Source: DATGKK01 sp035294725
Lineage (GTDB): Bacteria; Actinomycetota; Acidimicrobiia; Acidimicrobiales; Bog-793
NCBI GenBank assembly: GCA_035294725.1
Contig: DATGKK010000141.1
Location: 1 to 20,303 of the forward strand
DNA length: 20,303 bases
Direction: 5' to 3'
Part shown: one piece after another, positions 7,577-14,057 of the stretch
How positions within the stretch are numbered: position 1 is the stretch's first letter
Layout: each line of letters begins with the position of its first letter
The notes under the pieces: model-generated
The model's input: the letters and a program-made list of their open reading frames with translations, nothing else
Database searches by the model: none
Told to the model about the DNA's origin: nothing
Position numbers and translations under genes: made by a program

Positions 7577-8548
7577 CTACCCGCGGGCCTTGATCGCCTC
7601 GATCAGCTTCGGCAGGACCTTGTGGACGTCGCCCACGACGCCGAGGTCGGCGATCGAGAAGATCGGCGCCGACTCGTCCTTGTTGACGGCGATGATGTTC
7701 TTCGCCCCCTTCATCCCGACCATGTGCTGGGTGGCTCCGGAGATGCCGCACGCGATGTAGACGGTCGGCTTCACCGTCTTGCCCGTCTGGCCGACCTGGT
7801 GCGAGTAGGGCACCCAGCCGGCGTCCACGATGGCGCGGGAGGCTCCCGCCGCGCCGTTGAGCAGGCGGGCGAGCTCCTCGATCATGGCGTAGCTCTCTGC
7901 GTCGCCGAGGCCCCGCCCGCCGGAGACGACGACGGCGGCCTCGTCGAGCTTCGGGCCGGACCGCTCCTCCTCGTGGCGGCCCTTCACCCGGGCGGCGTCG
8001 GTCGCCCCGGTGTCGGGAAGCTCGATCCTCACGACCTCGGCGGGCCCGCCCCCGGCGGGCTCGGCGGCGAACGACTTCGCCCGTACGAGGTAGATGCCGG
8101 GCCCCTCGGAGGTAAAGCGCGCCCGCAGCACCTGTGTGCCGCCGAAGATGGCGTGCTCGGAGACGAGGCCGTCGCCGTCGCTCGACAGGCCGACGATGTT
8201 CGTGAGCACGGGCCGGTCGAGGCGCACGGAGAGGCGCCCGGCGACGTCGCGGCCGTCGTAGGTCTGCCCCACGAAGATGGCGTCGGGAGCCCCCTCGGAC
8301 TCGATGAGCCCGGCGATCGCCGCCGCCACTCGCGGCCCGGCGAGCGAGTCGCCGAGGTCCCCTGCGTCGTAGAGGCGGGCGGCACCGTGCTCGCCGAGGC
8401 TCTCGGCGGCCTTCTCCGCGCCGGCCCCGAAGGAGATCGCTTCGACCCGCCCGCCGAAGCCTCGCGCCGCGCTCAGCAGCTCGAGGGCGATCGTGGCCGG
8501 CACTCCGTCCCGCTGCTCGGCGAGAACCCAGATCTTGTCCACTGCCAC
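7577..8548 (-). CDS. etfA: Electron transfer flavoprotein alpha subunit
   Basis: A protein of 323 residues, the usual length of EtfA. It carries the N-terminal ETF domain and the C-terminal FAD-binding half: VVVSGGRGLGD (206-216), GQTGKTVKPTVYIACGISG (253-271) and QHMVGMKGAKNIIAVNKDE (274-292), which hold the FAD. With EtfB it carries electrons from acyl-CoA and related dehydrogenases to the membrane quinone pool. The etfB stop is 7 bases upstream. The listed GTG leaves only 3 bases after the AGGAGG ribosome site; a second GTG two codons later (at 8542) is better spaced at 9 bases, so the real start may be there. Confidence 0.95.
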   Translation of the reverse strand: MAVDKIWVLAEQRDGVPATIALELLSAARGFGGRVEAISFGAGAEKAAESLGEHGAARLYDAGDLGDSLAGPRVAAAIAGLIESEGAPDAIFVGQTYDGRDVAGRLSVRLDRPVLTNIVGLSSDGDGLVSEHAIFGGTQVLRARFTSEGPGIYLVRAKSFAAEPAGGGPAEVVRIELPDTGATDAARVKGRHEEERSGPKLDEAAVVVSGGRGLGDAESYAMIEELARLLNGAAGASRAIVDAGWVPYSHQVGQTGKTVKPTVYIACGISGATQHMVGMKGAKNIIAVNKDESAPIFSIADLGVVGDVHKVLPKLIEAIKARG

Positions 8549-8555
8549 GCTCCTC

Positions 8556-9335
8556 CTAGAGAACCTTGATCTGCTCGAGGAACGCCACGATCCTCTCGTG
8601 CGCGTCGCCGTCGTCGGTGACGATCTCGCCCGCCGAGCGCTCCTCGGCCGCCTCGACCGAGACGATCTCCTGGCGGGCGCCCGCCCACCCGACCTTGCCC
8701 GGGTCGATGCCGAGGTCAGCGACGGTCAACTCCTCGACCGGCTTCGAGCGGGCCGCCATGATCCCCTTGAACGACGGGTAGCGGGGCTCGACCACGCCGG
8801 CCGTCACGGTCACCACGGCAGGAAGAGGGCTCGTCACCTCGTCGTAGCCGGCCTCCGTCTGGCGCTGCACCATGACGGCGTCGCCGCTCACCTCGACGTG
8901 CTTCGCGAACGTGACCGACGGCCATCCGAGCAGCTCGGCCAGCTGGACCGGCGTGGTCCCGGTGTAGCCGTCGGTGGACTCCGTCGCGGCGAGGACGAGG
9001 TCCGGGTTGACCCGCTGCACCGCCGCCGCGAGCACCCTGGCCGTGCCGAGAGCGTCGGAGCCGGCGAGGGCGTCGTCGGAGACGAGCACGGCCGCCCCGG
9101 CTCCCATCGCGAGTGCGGTGCGCAGCCCCGAGGTCTCCCCGTGCGGCGCCATCGAGACGAGGGTGACCTCGCCGCCACCCGCCGACTCGACGAGCTGGAG
9201 CGCCATCTCGACGCCGTAGGAGTCGGACTCGTCGAGGATCAGCTTGCCCTCACGCTCGAGGGTGTGGGTGGTCGGGTCCAGCCGGAGCTCACCCGCAGGA
9301 TCGGGGATCTGCTTCACGCAGACGGCGACGTTCAT
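8556..9335 (-). CDS. etfB: Electron transfer flavoprotein beta subunit
   Basis: A protein of 259 residues, the normal size for EtfB, starting MNVAVCVKQIPDP as in most family members. The GVEMALQL segment (about 41-48), the AMGAGAAVLVSDD stretch that lines the AMP site, the TDGYTGTTPVQLAELLGWP region and the SRFKGIMAARSKP-like segment (PSFKGIMAARSKP) are all typical. It forms the heterodimer with EtfA and lies just before it. The ATG at 9335 overlaps the stop of the glycerophosphodiesterase gene (ATGA), which fixes the start; the frame stays open further upstream only as an out-of-frame shadow of that gene. Confidence 0.95.
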   Translation of the reverse strand: MNVAVCVKQIPDPAGELRLDPTTHTLEREGKLILDESDSYGVEMALQLVESAGGGEVTLVSMAPHGETSGLRTALAMGAGAAVLVSDDALAGSDALGTARVLAAAVQRVNPDLVLAATESTDGYTGTTPVQLAELLGWPSVTFAKHVEVSGDAVMVQRQTEAGYDEVTSPLPAVVTVTAGVVEPRYPSFKGIMAARSKPVEELTVADLGIDPGKVGWAGARQEIVSVEAAEERSAGEIVTDDGDAHERIVAFLEQIKVL

Positions 9336-10069
9336 GTCGCTGATTGTTCTAGACCGGGACCGCCCTTGGCCAACCGGGCCTGCGCCACCGCCTGGCGGGC
9401 CACGGTCACCTCGTTCGTGATGACGGCGTCGACACCGAGCCCGGCGAGGGCGGTGATCCGCTCCGGCTCGTCCACGGTCCAGACGCGAAGGCGCAGCCCG
9501 AAGGCGCGCGCCGCCTCGACGTAGGCCGCGTCGACGGCGGTCTCGAAGGGATGGAGGCCCTCCACGCCGGCCGCCCGTGCCAACGTGCCGACAACGTTCG
9601 GGTCGCGCTCGGGCCCGACCAGCCACGCGGTCTCGACACGGGGTGCCGCGAGGGAGAAGGCTCGCAGCGCTCGGCGGGAGAAGCTGGAGACGACGACGTG
9701 CTGCCCGGCGGCGAGCCGGCCGGCGAGCACCTCCCCTGTCGCCGTCGCCACCTTCTCGGAGGGGTCGTAGTCAAGGTCCGCGGGCCAGTTCTTGATCTCG
9801 ACGTTCACAACCAGGCCCCCGCAGGCGTCGAGGGCCTCGGCGAGCGAGCACACCTCGCTCGGGAGCTCGGCCGGCCCGAGCTCGGCGAGCAGGCGGCCGT
9901 CCGCGAGGGCGGCGTCGTGGTGGACGAGCAGCAGGCCGTCCCTCCCCCGCCGGACGTCGAGCTCGACGCCGTCGGCGCCGAGACTGGCGGCAGCCCGGAA
10001 GGCTGCCACCGAGTTCTCAGGCTCGGGCCCGTGGGGCCCCGAGCCCCGGTGGGCGAGGACGAGCGTCAC
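9332..10069 (-). CDS. Glycerophosphodiester phosphodiesterase
   Basis: A GDPD-family TIM barrel of 245 residues that hydrolyses glycerophosphodiesters to glycerol-3-phosphate and an alcohol. Catalytic and metal residues are visible: HRG (7-9), PENS (17-20), ELD (36-38), HHD (50-52), VEIKNW near residue 92 and VWTVDEP near 200. There is no signal peptide, so it should act in the cytoplasm, like the UgpQ type. The GTG at 10069 begins at the family N-terminus (MTLVLAHRG). It is the first gene of a three-gene unit with etfB and etfA and overlaps etfB by 4 bases. Glycerol-3-phosphate oxidation feeds electrons to the respiratory chain, a possible but unproven reason for the pairing. Confidence 0.92.
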   Translation of the reverse strand: MTLVLAHRGSGPHGPEPENSVAAFRAAASLGADGVELDVRRGRDGLLLVHHDAALADGRLLAELGPAELPSEVCSLAEALDACGGLVVNVEIKNWPADLDYDPSEKVATATGEVLAGRLAAGQHVVVSSFSRRALRAFSLAAPRVETAWLVGPERDPNVVGTLARAAGVEGLHPFETAVDAAYVEAARAFGLRLRVWTVDEPERITALAGLGVDAVITNEVTVARQAVAQARLAKGGPGLEQSAT

Positions 10070-10110
10070 CGGCGACGTCCTGCGGAGCGCAACCGGCCGC
10101 GAAATTTGCC

Positions 10111-10126
10111 TGTGCTCGTGTTCACA
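10111..10126 (+). promoter_or_regulatory. CRP-like binding site 1 (upstream of the whiB promoter)
   Basis: The sequence reads TGTGC, six bases, TCACA, which matches 9 of the 10 fixed positions of the cAMP receptor protein consensus TGTGA-N6-TCACA. It ends 3 bases before the candidate -35 box of whiB, about 46 bases upstream (centre) of the expected start point, close to an activating position. It also lies about 40-60 bases upstream of the divergent glycerophosphodiesterase gene and could affect both. No CRP gene is in the window. Confidence 0.55.
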
Positions 10127-10129
10127 TGC

Positions 10130-10158
10130 TTGCAGTCGCGCGCCATCGGCCCTATCAT
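10130..10158 (+). promoter_or_regulatory. Candidate sigma-A-type promoter of whiB
   Basis: TTGCAG (10130-10135), 17 bases, then TATCAT (10153-10158). The -10 box matches TATAAT at 5 of 6 positions and the spacing is ideal; the -35 box is weak, as expected for an activator-dependent promoter. The predicted start point near 10165 gives a leader of about 130 bases before the whiB GTG. Confidence 0.5.
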
Positions 10159-10207
10159 CTTGTCAGCAGTTCCGCTCGCCCACCCGGCCAGCTCCCGCCT
10201 CAACGCT

Positions 10208-10229
10208 GTGGCTCGCCTCCCCGAGCCAC
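10208..10229 (+). promoter_or_regulatory. Perfect 8-bp hairpin in the whiB leader
   Basis: GTGGCTCG, a 6-base loop, then CGAGCCAC form a perfect 8-base-pair stem. No T-run follows, so it is not an intrinsic terminator. It lies about 70 bases before the whiB start and is followed by a second stem (10252-10271: TCGGTC, 8-base loop, GACCGA). Confidence 0.45.
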
Positions 10230-10233
10230 CGTT

Positions 10234-10249
10234 TGTGACTGAGTTCACG
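10234..10249 (+). promoter_or_regulatory. CRP-like binding site 2 (whiB leader)
   Basis: The sequence reads TGTGA, six bases, TCACG, again 9 of 10 fixed positions of TGTGA-N6-TCACA. It lies between the two leader hairpins, downstream of the candidate start point, where a bound CRP would be expected to repress unless a second promoter exists closer to the gene. None is obvious. Confidence 0.5.
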
Positions 10250-10296
10250 AGTCGGTCGGCGAGCGGACCGAATGGCACCTCACAGGAGGCGAGGGT

Positions 10297-10590
10297 GTGG
10301 CACTGACCTGGACCCGGTCGATCGAGTGGGACTCCGAGGACTGGCGCAAGAGCGCGGCGTGCCGGGACACCGATCCAGACCTCTTCTTCCCGGTCGGCAC
10401 CACGGGCCAGGCCATCGACCAGATCGAGGCGGCACGCGCCGTCTGCCTGGGCTGCGAGGTACGCGAGCCCTGCCTCGAGTTCGCGCTCGCCACGAACCAG
10501 GAGTCAGGCGTCTGGGGCGGCACCTCTGAAGAGGAGCGCCGCAAGCTGCGCAAGGCGTGGCTCGCCGCCCGCCGCCGGCGAGCCTCCTAG
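10297..10590 (+). CDS. whiB1: WhiB family iron-sulfur transcriptional regulator, WhiB1-like
   Basis: A protein of 97 residues with the four WhiB cysteines, C22, C50, C53 and C59, which hold a 4Fe-4S cluster, then the GVWGG turn and a basic C-terminus (ARRRR). The segment ACRDTDPDLFFPVG and the spacing to the CLGC motif resemble WhiB1, which binds the primary sigma factor and whose cluster reacts with nitric oxide. WhiB2 or another paralogue cannot be fully excluded. The GTG at 10297 has AGGAGG at 10284-10289, 7 bases away. It is transcribed alone, after a long leader with CRP-like sites, and converges on the minus-strand gene cluster with a 28-base gap. In M. tuberculosis whiB1 is likewise next to pdtaS. 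Confidence 0.93.
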   Translation: MALTWTRSIEWDSEDWRKSAACRDTDPDLFFPVGTTGQAIDQIEAARAVCLGCEVREPCLEFALATNQESGVWGGTSEEERRKLRKAWLAARRRRAS

Positions 10591-10618
10591 CACGGCCCGG
10601 CAACGGTCGGCGGCGCCG

Positions 10619-11830
10619 TCACCCCGAGAGCTTCCAGCCTCCCGACCCGTCCCGCCTGACGGCTGCGGTCCGCAGCACACCGTCCCCCGCTCGGTAGAGC
10701 ACCTCGGCGCTCGCTGAGGAGAGGAGCCGGACGGCCTCGACCTGGACGTCGCGAGGGACGCCGAGCGTCGGGCCTGAGATCACGGCGGCGGCCGCCGAGC
10801 CGGCCGCGAGCAGGGATGCCACCGGGAGACCGGGCAGCACCCGCGCCGGCACGCCGGCGGCCCTCCGTGCCGTGCAGGCTGCGTCAGGGTTGGCGCCAGC
10901 CGACCCTGACGACTCCTCGCGGACCGCGCCGACGGCGCGCGGCCCCCATCCGGTGAGAAAGCCGAGGGAGTGAAGGGGAGCGCCGGAGGCCGTCTCGGCG
11001 ACGACGCTGAAAAACCGGGAGGCCGCCGCCGCCGGGGCGACGCCGGCGACAACCGCCAGGCCACCGGTGGGAACGGCGGTGCTGGTGGCGCCGTCGGGCT
11101 GCTCGGCGGCCACGCTCGCCACGCCCGGCCCGACCGCGACCGTGGCCCACCAGAGGTACGAGCCCTCCCGGCCCGGGCCGAGCGGCCGCATGCCCGAGTC
11201 CACCACCTCGAGCCCTCCCGGCCCGAGCGCGGGCACGGCCGCCACGCCGAGGCTCCGGCCGACGGCGGCGCCGAGACGCACGGTCGTTTCGACGAGCTCG
11301 CCCACGTAGCAGCCGCTCGCGCCGGTGGTCGAGATCGCGAGCGGCGCCATCAGCTCGGCGCTCGCCGTCGCAGTGATCCCGCCGCCGACCGAGCGGGAGA
11401 ACGCGGCCGCCTCGGCGCGCTCCACGACCGACCCGCCGAGGAGCGGTCCGAGCGAGAGCAGCCCGTGGTCGGGCGAGCTCGCGAACGGGCCGAGAACCGG
11501 CGGCCTCCCCGTCGAGGAGCGGGAGGCATGGATGGGCCCGCGCGGGAGGGCGCCCCCGTCGGCTCCGCCGGCCGACGAGAGGATCGCCCGCTCGGTGCGG
11601 CCCGGGAGCAGCGCGGATCCGAGCGCCACTCCCGCTCCGGAGGCGACGAGGACCGTCGCCACGGCCGCCGCGAGGCGAGCCCGGGGGTGAGCCGCTCCGG
11701 CGAGCGGCCGGCGCCGGGCGATCCTGCGCTCGAGATCGGCGAGGTCGGGCTCGGCGGTGACGGTGGCGGCGCGAGCAGCGAGCGAGCGGGCGAGCAGCTC
11801 CTCGAGCTTGGGGTCGTTGGTGCGGCTCAT
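10619..11830 (-). CDS. One-pass membrane protein in the anti-sigma position, unknown family
   Basis: I do not recognise the family. The protein has 403 residues. A cytoplasmic N-terminus (1-52) has a helical, charged PKLEELLARSLAARA and DLADLERRIARRR. One membrane segment follows (53-75), then an outer region of about 325 residues rich in Gly, Ala, Ser and Val. The outer part has just two cysteines (C174, C319), which could form a disulfide. The ATG overlaps the stop of the ECF sigma gene (ATGA), the usual position of an anti-sigma factor, and the topology fits one. However, the cytoplasmic part has no H...C..C zinc anti-sigma motif and is short. It could instead be a sigma-controlled membrane or lipoprotein-like sensor. 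The start agrees with the coupling; the earlier open frame is a shadow of the sigma gene. Confidence 0.75.
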   Translation of the reverse strand: MSRTNDPKLEELLARSLAARAATVTAEPDLADLERRIARRRPLAGAAHPRARLAAAVATVLVASGAGVALGSALLPGRTERAILSSAGGADGGALPRGPIHASRSSTGRPPVLGPFASSPDHGLLSLGPLLGGSVVERAEAAAFSRSVGGGITATASAELMAPLAISTTGASGCYVGELVETTVRLGAAVGRSLGVAAVPALGPGGLEVVDSGMRPLGPGREGSYLWWATVAVGPGVASVAAEQPDGATSTAVPTGGLAVVAGVAPAAAASRFFSVVAETASGAPLHSLGFLTGWGPRAVGAVREESSGSAGANPDAACTARRAAGVPARVLPGLPVASLLAAGSAAAAVISGPTLGVPRDVQVEAVRLLSSASAEVLYRAGDGVLRTAAVRRDGSGGWKLSG

Positions 11831-12537
11831 CGTTCGATCGCCCCCCGGAGGTGCTCGAGGCCCCGGTGGATGAGCGACCCGACGGTGCCGGGCCGGCACT
11901 CGAGCGCCTCGGCGATCTCGTTCTCCGAGAGATCCGCGTAAAAGCGCAGCACGATGGCCGCCCGCTGGCGGTAGGGCAGGCGGAGCAGGAGGTCGTGGAG
12001 CTCGCCCGAGCTCGTGCCGCCGCCCTCCCCGTCGACCACGTAGAGCAGTGGGCGGCGCTCTCGCTCCCGGCCGCTCCGGCGGAAGTGCGACCGGCAGGCG
12101 TTCACGACGACCTGCCTCGCGTAGCGGTCCGGGGTCTCCAGCCGATCGAAGTGCCGGTGCAGCCGGACGAAGCTGTCCTGCACGAGGTCCTCCGCGAGCT
12201 CGCGAGAGCCGGTCAAGACGAAGGCGAGCCGCACGAGGGACTGGTAGGAGGAGACGTAGAGCTCCTCGAAGCTCACGCCGGGACCCCGGGTCGGCGGCGC
12301 TTGGGCGCCCGGCGCCGCCGCCGGCTCGGCAAGGGCGACGCCGCCGAAGCCATCCTCCGGCTCTCGAGGCGCGGCGGTGGACGGCTCGGGGCCGCCCGGT
12401 GCGCACTCCAGCAGTGCCATCGGGGAGTCAGACGCCGGAGCGATCCCCCGCCTTGCAGGGCTCTCCATCGTGCTCGCGCCGGGAGGGACCGGCCGTGCCC
12501 CCCCTCGACGCTCCCCACCCGATGGGATCCCTGCCAT
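11827..12537 (-). CDS. ECF (sigma-70 family) RNA polymerase sigma factor
   Basis: An extracytoplasmic-function sigma factor of 236 residues. Sigma region 2 runs from about 90 to 154 (FEELYVSSYQSLVRLAFVLTG, AEDLVQDSFVRL, RYARQVVVNACRSHFRR) and region 4 from about 181 to 232 (LRLPYRQRAAIVLRFYADLSENEIAEALECRPGTVGSLIHRGLEHLR). It resembles the actinobacterial SigE-like group. Residues 1-85 are Pro/Ala/Gly-rich and outside both domains. The ATG at 12537 is preferred because GGGGGAG lies 5 bases upstream and the kinase stop is only 20 bases away. Internal starts at M24 and M40 lack a ribosome site but would still give complete sigma domains. The stop overlaps the membrane protein gene. Confidence 0.92.
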   Translation of the reverse strand: MAGIPSGGERRGGARPVPPGASTMESPARRGIAPASDSPMALLECAPGGPEPSTAAPREPEDGFGGVALAEPAAAPGAQAPPTRGPGVSFEELYVSSYQSLVRLAFVLTGSRELAEDLVQDSFVRLHRHFDRLETPDRYARQVVVNACRSHFRRSGRERERRPLLYVVDGEGGGTSSGELHDLLLRLPYRQRAAIVLRFYADLSENEIAEALECRPGTVGSLIHRGLEHLRGAIER

Positions 12538-12557
12538 CGACGCTCCCCCGCCCTCGC

Positions 12558-14057
12558 TCACACCTCGCGGCCGGCGCTCTGGCCACGAAGCGGCACGTCG
12601 AGGTGGACCGTGGTCCCCCCCTCGCTGCGCATCGTGATACTGCCACCGAGCTGGGTCCGAACGAGGTCGCGCACGATGGACAGGCCGAGGCTTCGCGTCT
12701 CGTCGATGTCGAAACCCTCGGGCAGCCCCACGCCGTTGTCGCGGACCTCGACCTCGAGGCCGCCCGGGTCGTGCCGGAAGACCACGTCCACGCGATGGAA
12801 GGACGCCTCCTCGTCGCCGGAGCCGGGCGGCGGCGCCACGAACGCGTGCTCCATCGCGTTCTGGAGCAGCTCGGCCACGACGACCGAGAGCGGGGTCGCC
12901 ATCTCGGCGGCGATGTCGCCGAGCTCGCCCTCGACGCTCACGGTCACGCCGTGGGGGCCGACGTTCGACTCCTTTGCCATCCGCACGAGCGCGTGGACGA
13001 TCTCGTCGAAGGGCACCTGGTCGCCGGCCTCTCTCGAGAGGATCTCGTGGACGACGGCGATGGAGCGGATCCGGCGCTCCGCCTCGGCGAGGGCCGTGCG
13101 GGCGGCGCTCGACTCGATCCGGCGGGCCTGGAGGCGGAGCAGGGACGAGATGGTCTGGAGGTTGTTCTTCACCCGATGGTGGACCTCGCGGATCGTGGCG
13201 TCCTTGGTGAGCAGGAGCCGGTCCCGACGCCGCACGTCGGTGACGTCCCGCAGCAGCACCAGGGCGCCGGTGACCTCGCCGCGGGCGAGGAGCGGGATGG
13301 ACCGGACGAGCAGCGTCACGTCCGAGCGCCGCTCGATCTCCTCGACCACGGGGAGCCGGGAGATGAACGAGTCCTGGACGACCGAGGTCTCGAGGCCGAG
13401 CGCCTGGAAGGTCGAGCCGTTGATGGCGCTCATGATCCCGATCCGGTGCATGGCGGACACGGCGTTCGGCGAGGCGAAGGTGATCCTGCCCCGCTCGTCG
13501 AGCACGATGACGCCGTCGCCGACGCGCGGCGAGTGCTCGACCGGCAGCTCGTCGTCGGCGAAAGGGAACACCCCGTCGGTGACCATGAGCGAGAGGCGTT
13601 CGAACAGGTCGAGGTAGACGCGCTCGAGCGCGCCCCGGCGCCGCGCCATGCTCGGCGACCACACCCTCGTCATGGCGGCGAGCACGCGGTCGCGATGCCG
13701 CACCGGGATGCACTCGAGCCGGAGATGGCCCTCGCCCGAGTCGCTGCGCTGCTCGCCGACGCTGATCGCTCCCGTGCGGAGCGCCTCGAGGACGAGCGGC
13801 AGCTCCCGGCCCGCCACCATCTCGCCGACGAGGTCGATCTCGAACAGCGTCTGGCTCGTCGTCGGCCGCACCTGGCCGAGCACGACGAGGCGCAGGTCAT
13901 CGGCAGCCCCGCCGGGCTCGAAGGGCACATAGAGGAGGAGGTCGGAGAAGCACAGGTCCGCGAGCAGGTTCCAGCTCGCCATGAGGCGCTCGAGATGGCG
14001 GCGGGCCGCCGGCTCGAGCGCCGTGTTGCGGTAGGCGAGCTCGAGCGGAGAGGTCAC
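12558..14057 (-). CDS. pdtaS: PdtaS-like sensor histidine kinase (GAF-PAS-HisKA_2)
   Basis: A soluble kinase of 499 residues with no membrane segment. Residues 1-150 look like the GAF-type PdtaS sensor domain and about 175-280 like a PAS domain (GVIVLDERGRITFASPNAV). HisKA_2 follows, with EVHHRVKNNLQTISSLLRLQARR at 291-313 (phospho-acceptor probably H294). The ATPase domain has N400 in ELLQN, DNGVG (440-444) and SLGLSIV (456-462). Mycobacterial PdtaS phosphorylates the antiterminator-type regulator PdtaR, encoded elsewhere; no response regulator is in this window. Its GTG overlaps the stop of the PHP gene (GTGA) and the ECF sigma gene follows after 20 bases. In M. tuberculosis pdtaS is the neighbour of whiB1, which supports the assignment. 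Confidence 0.92.
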   Translation of the reverse strand: MTSPLELAYRNTALEPAARRHLERLMASWNLLADLCFSDLLLYVPFEPGGAADDLRLVVLGQVRPTTSQTLFEIDLVGEMVAGRELPLVLEALRTGAISVGEQRSDSGEGHLRLECIPVRHRDRVLAAMTRVWSPSMARRRGALERVYLDLFERLSLMVTDGVFPFADDELPVEHSPRVGDGVIVLDERGRITFASPNAVSAMHRIGIMSAINGSTFQALGLETSVVQDSFISRLPVVEEIERRSDVTLLVRSIPLLARGEVTGALVLLRDVTDVRRRDRLLLTKDATIREVHHRVKNNLQTISSLLRLQARRIESSAARTALAEAERRIRSIAVVHEILSREAGDQVPFDEIVHALVRMAKESNVGPHGVTVSVEGELGDIAAEMATPLSVVVAELLQNAMEHAFVAPPPGSGDEEASFHRVDVVFRHDPGGLEVEVRDNGVGLPEGFDIDETRSLGLSIVRDLVRTQLGGSITMRSEGGTTVHLDVPLRGQSAGREV

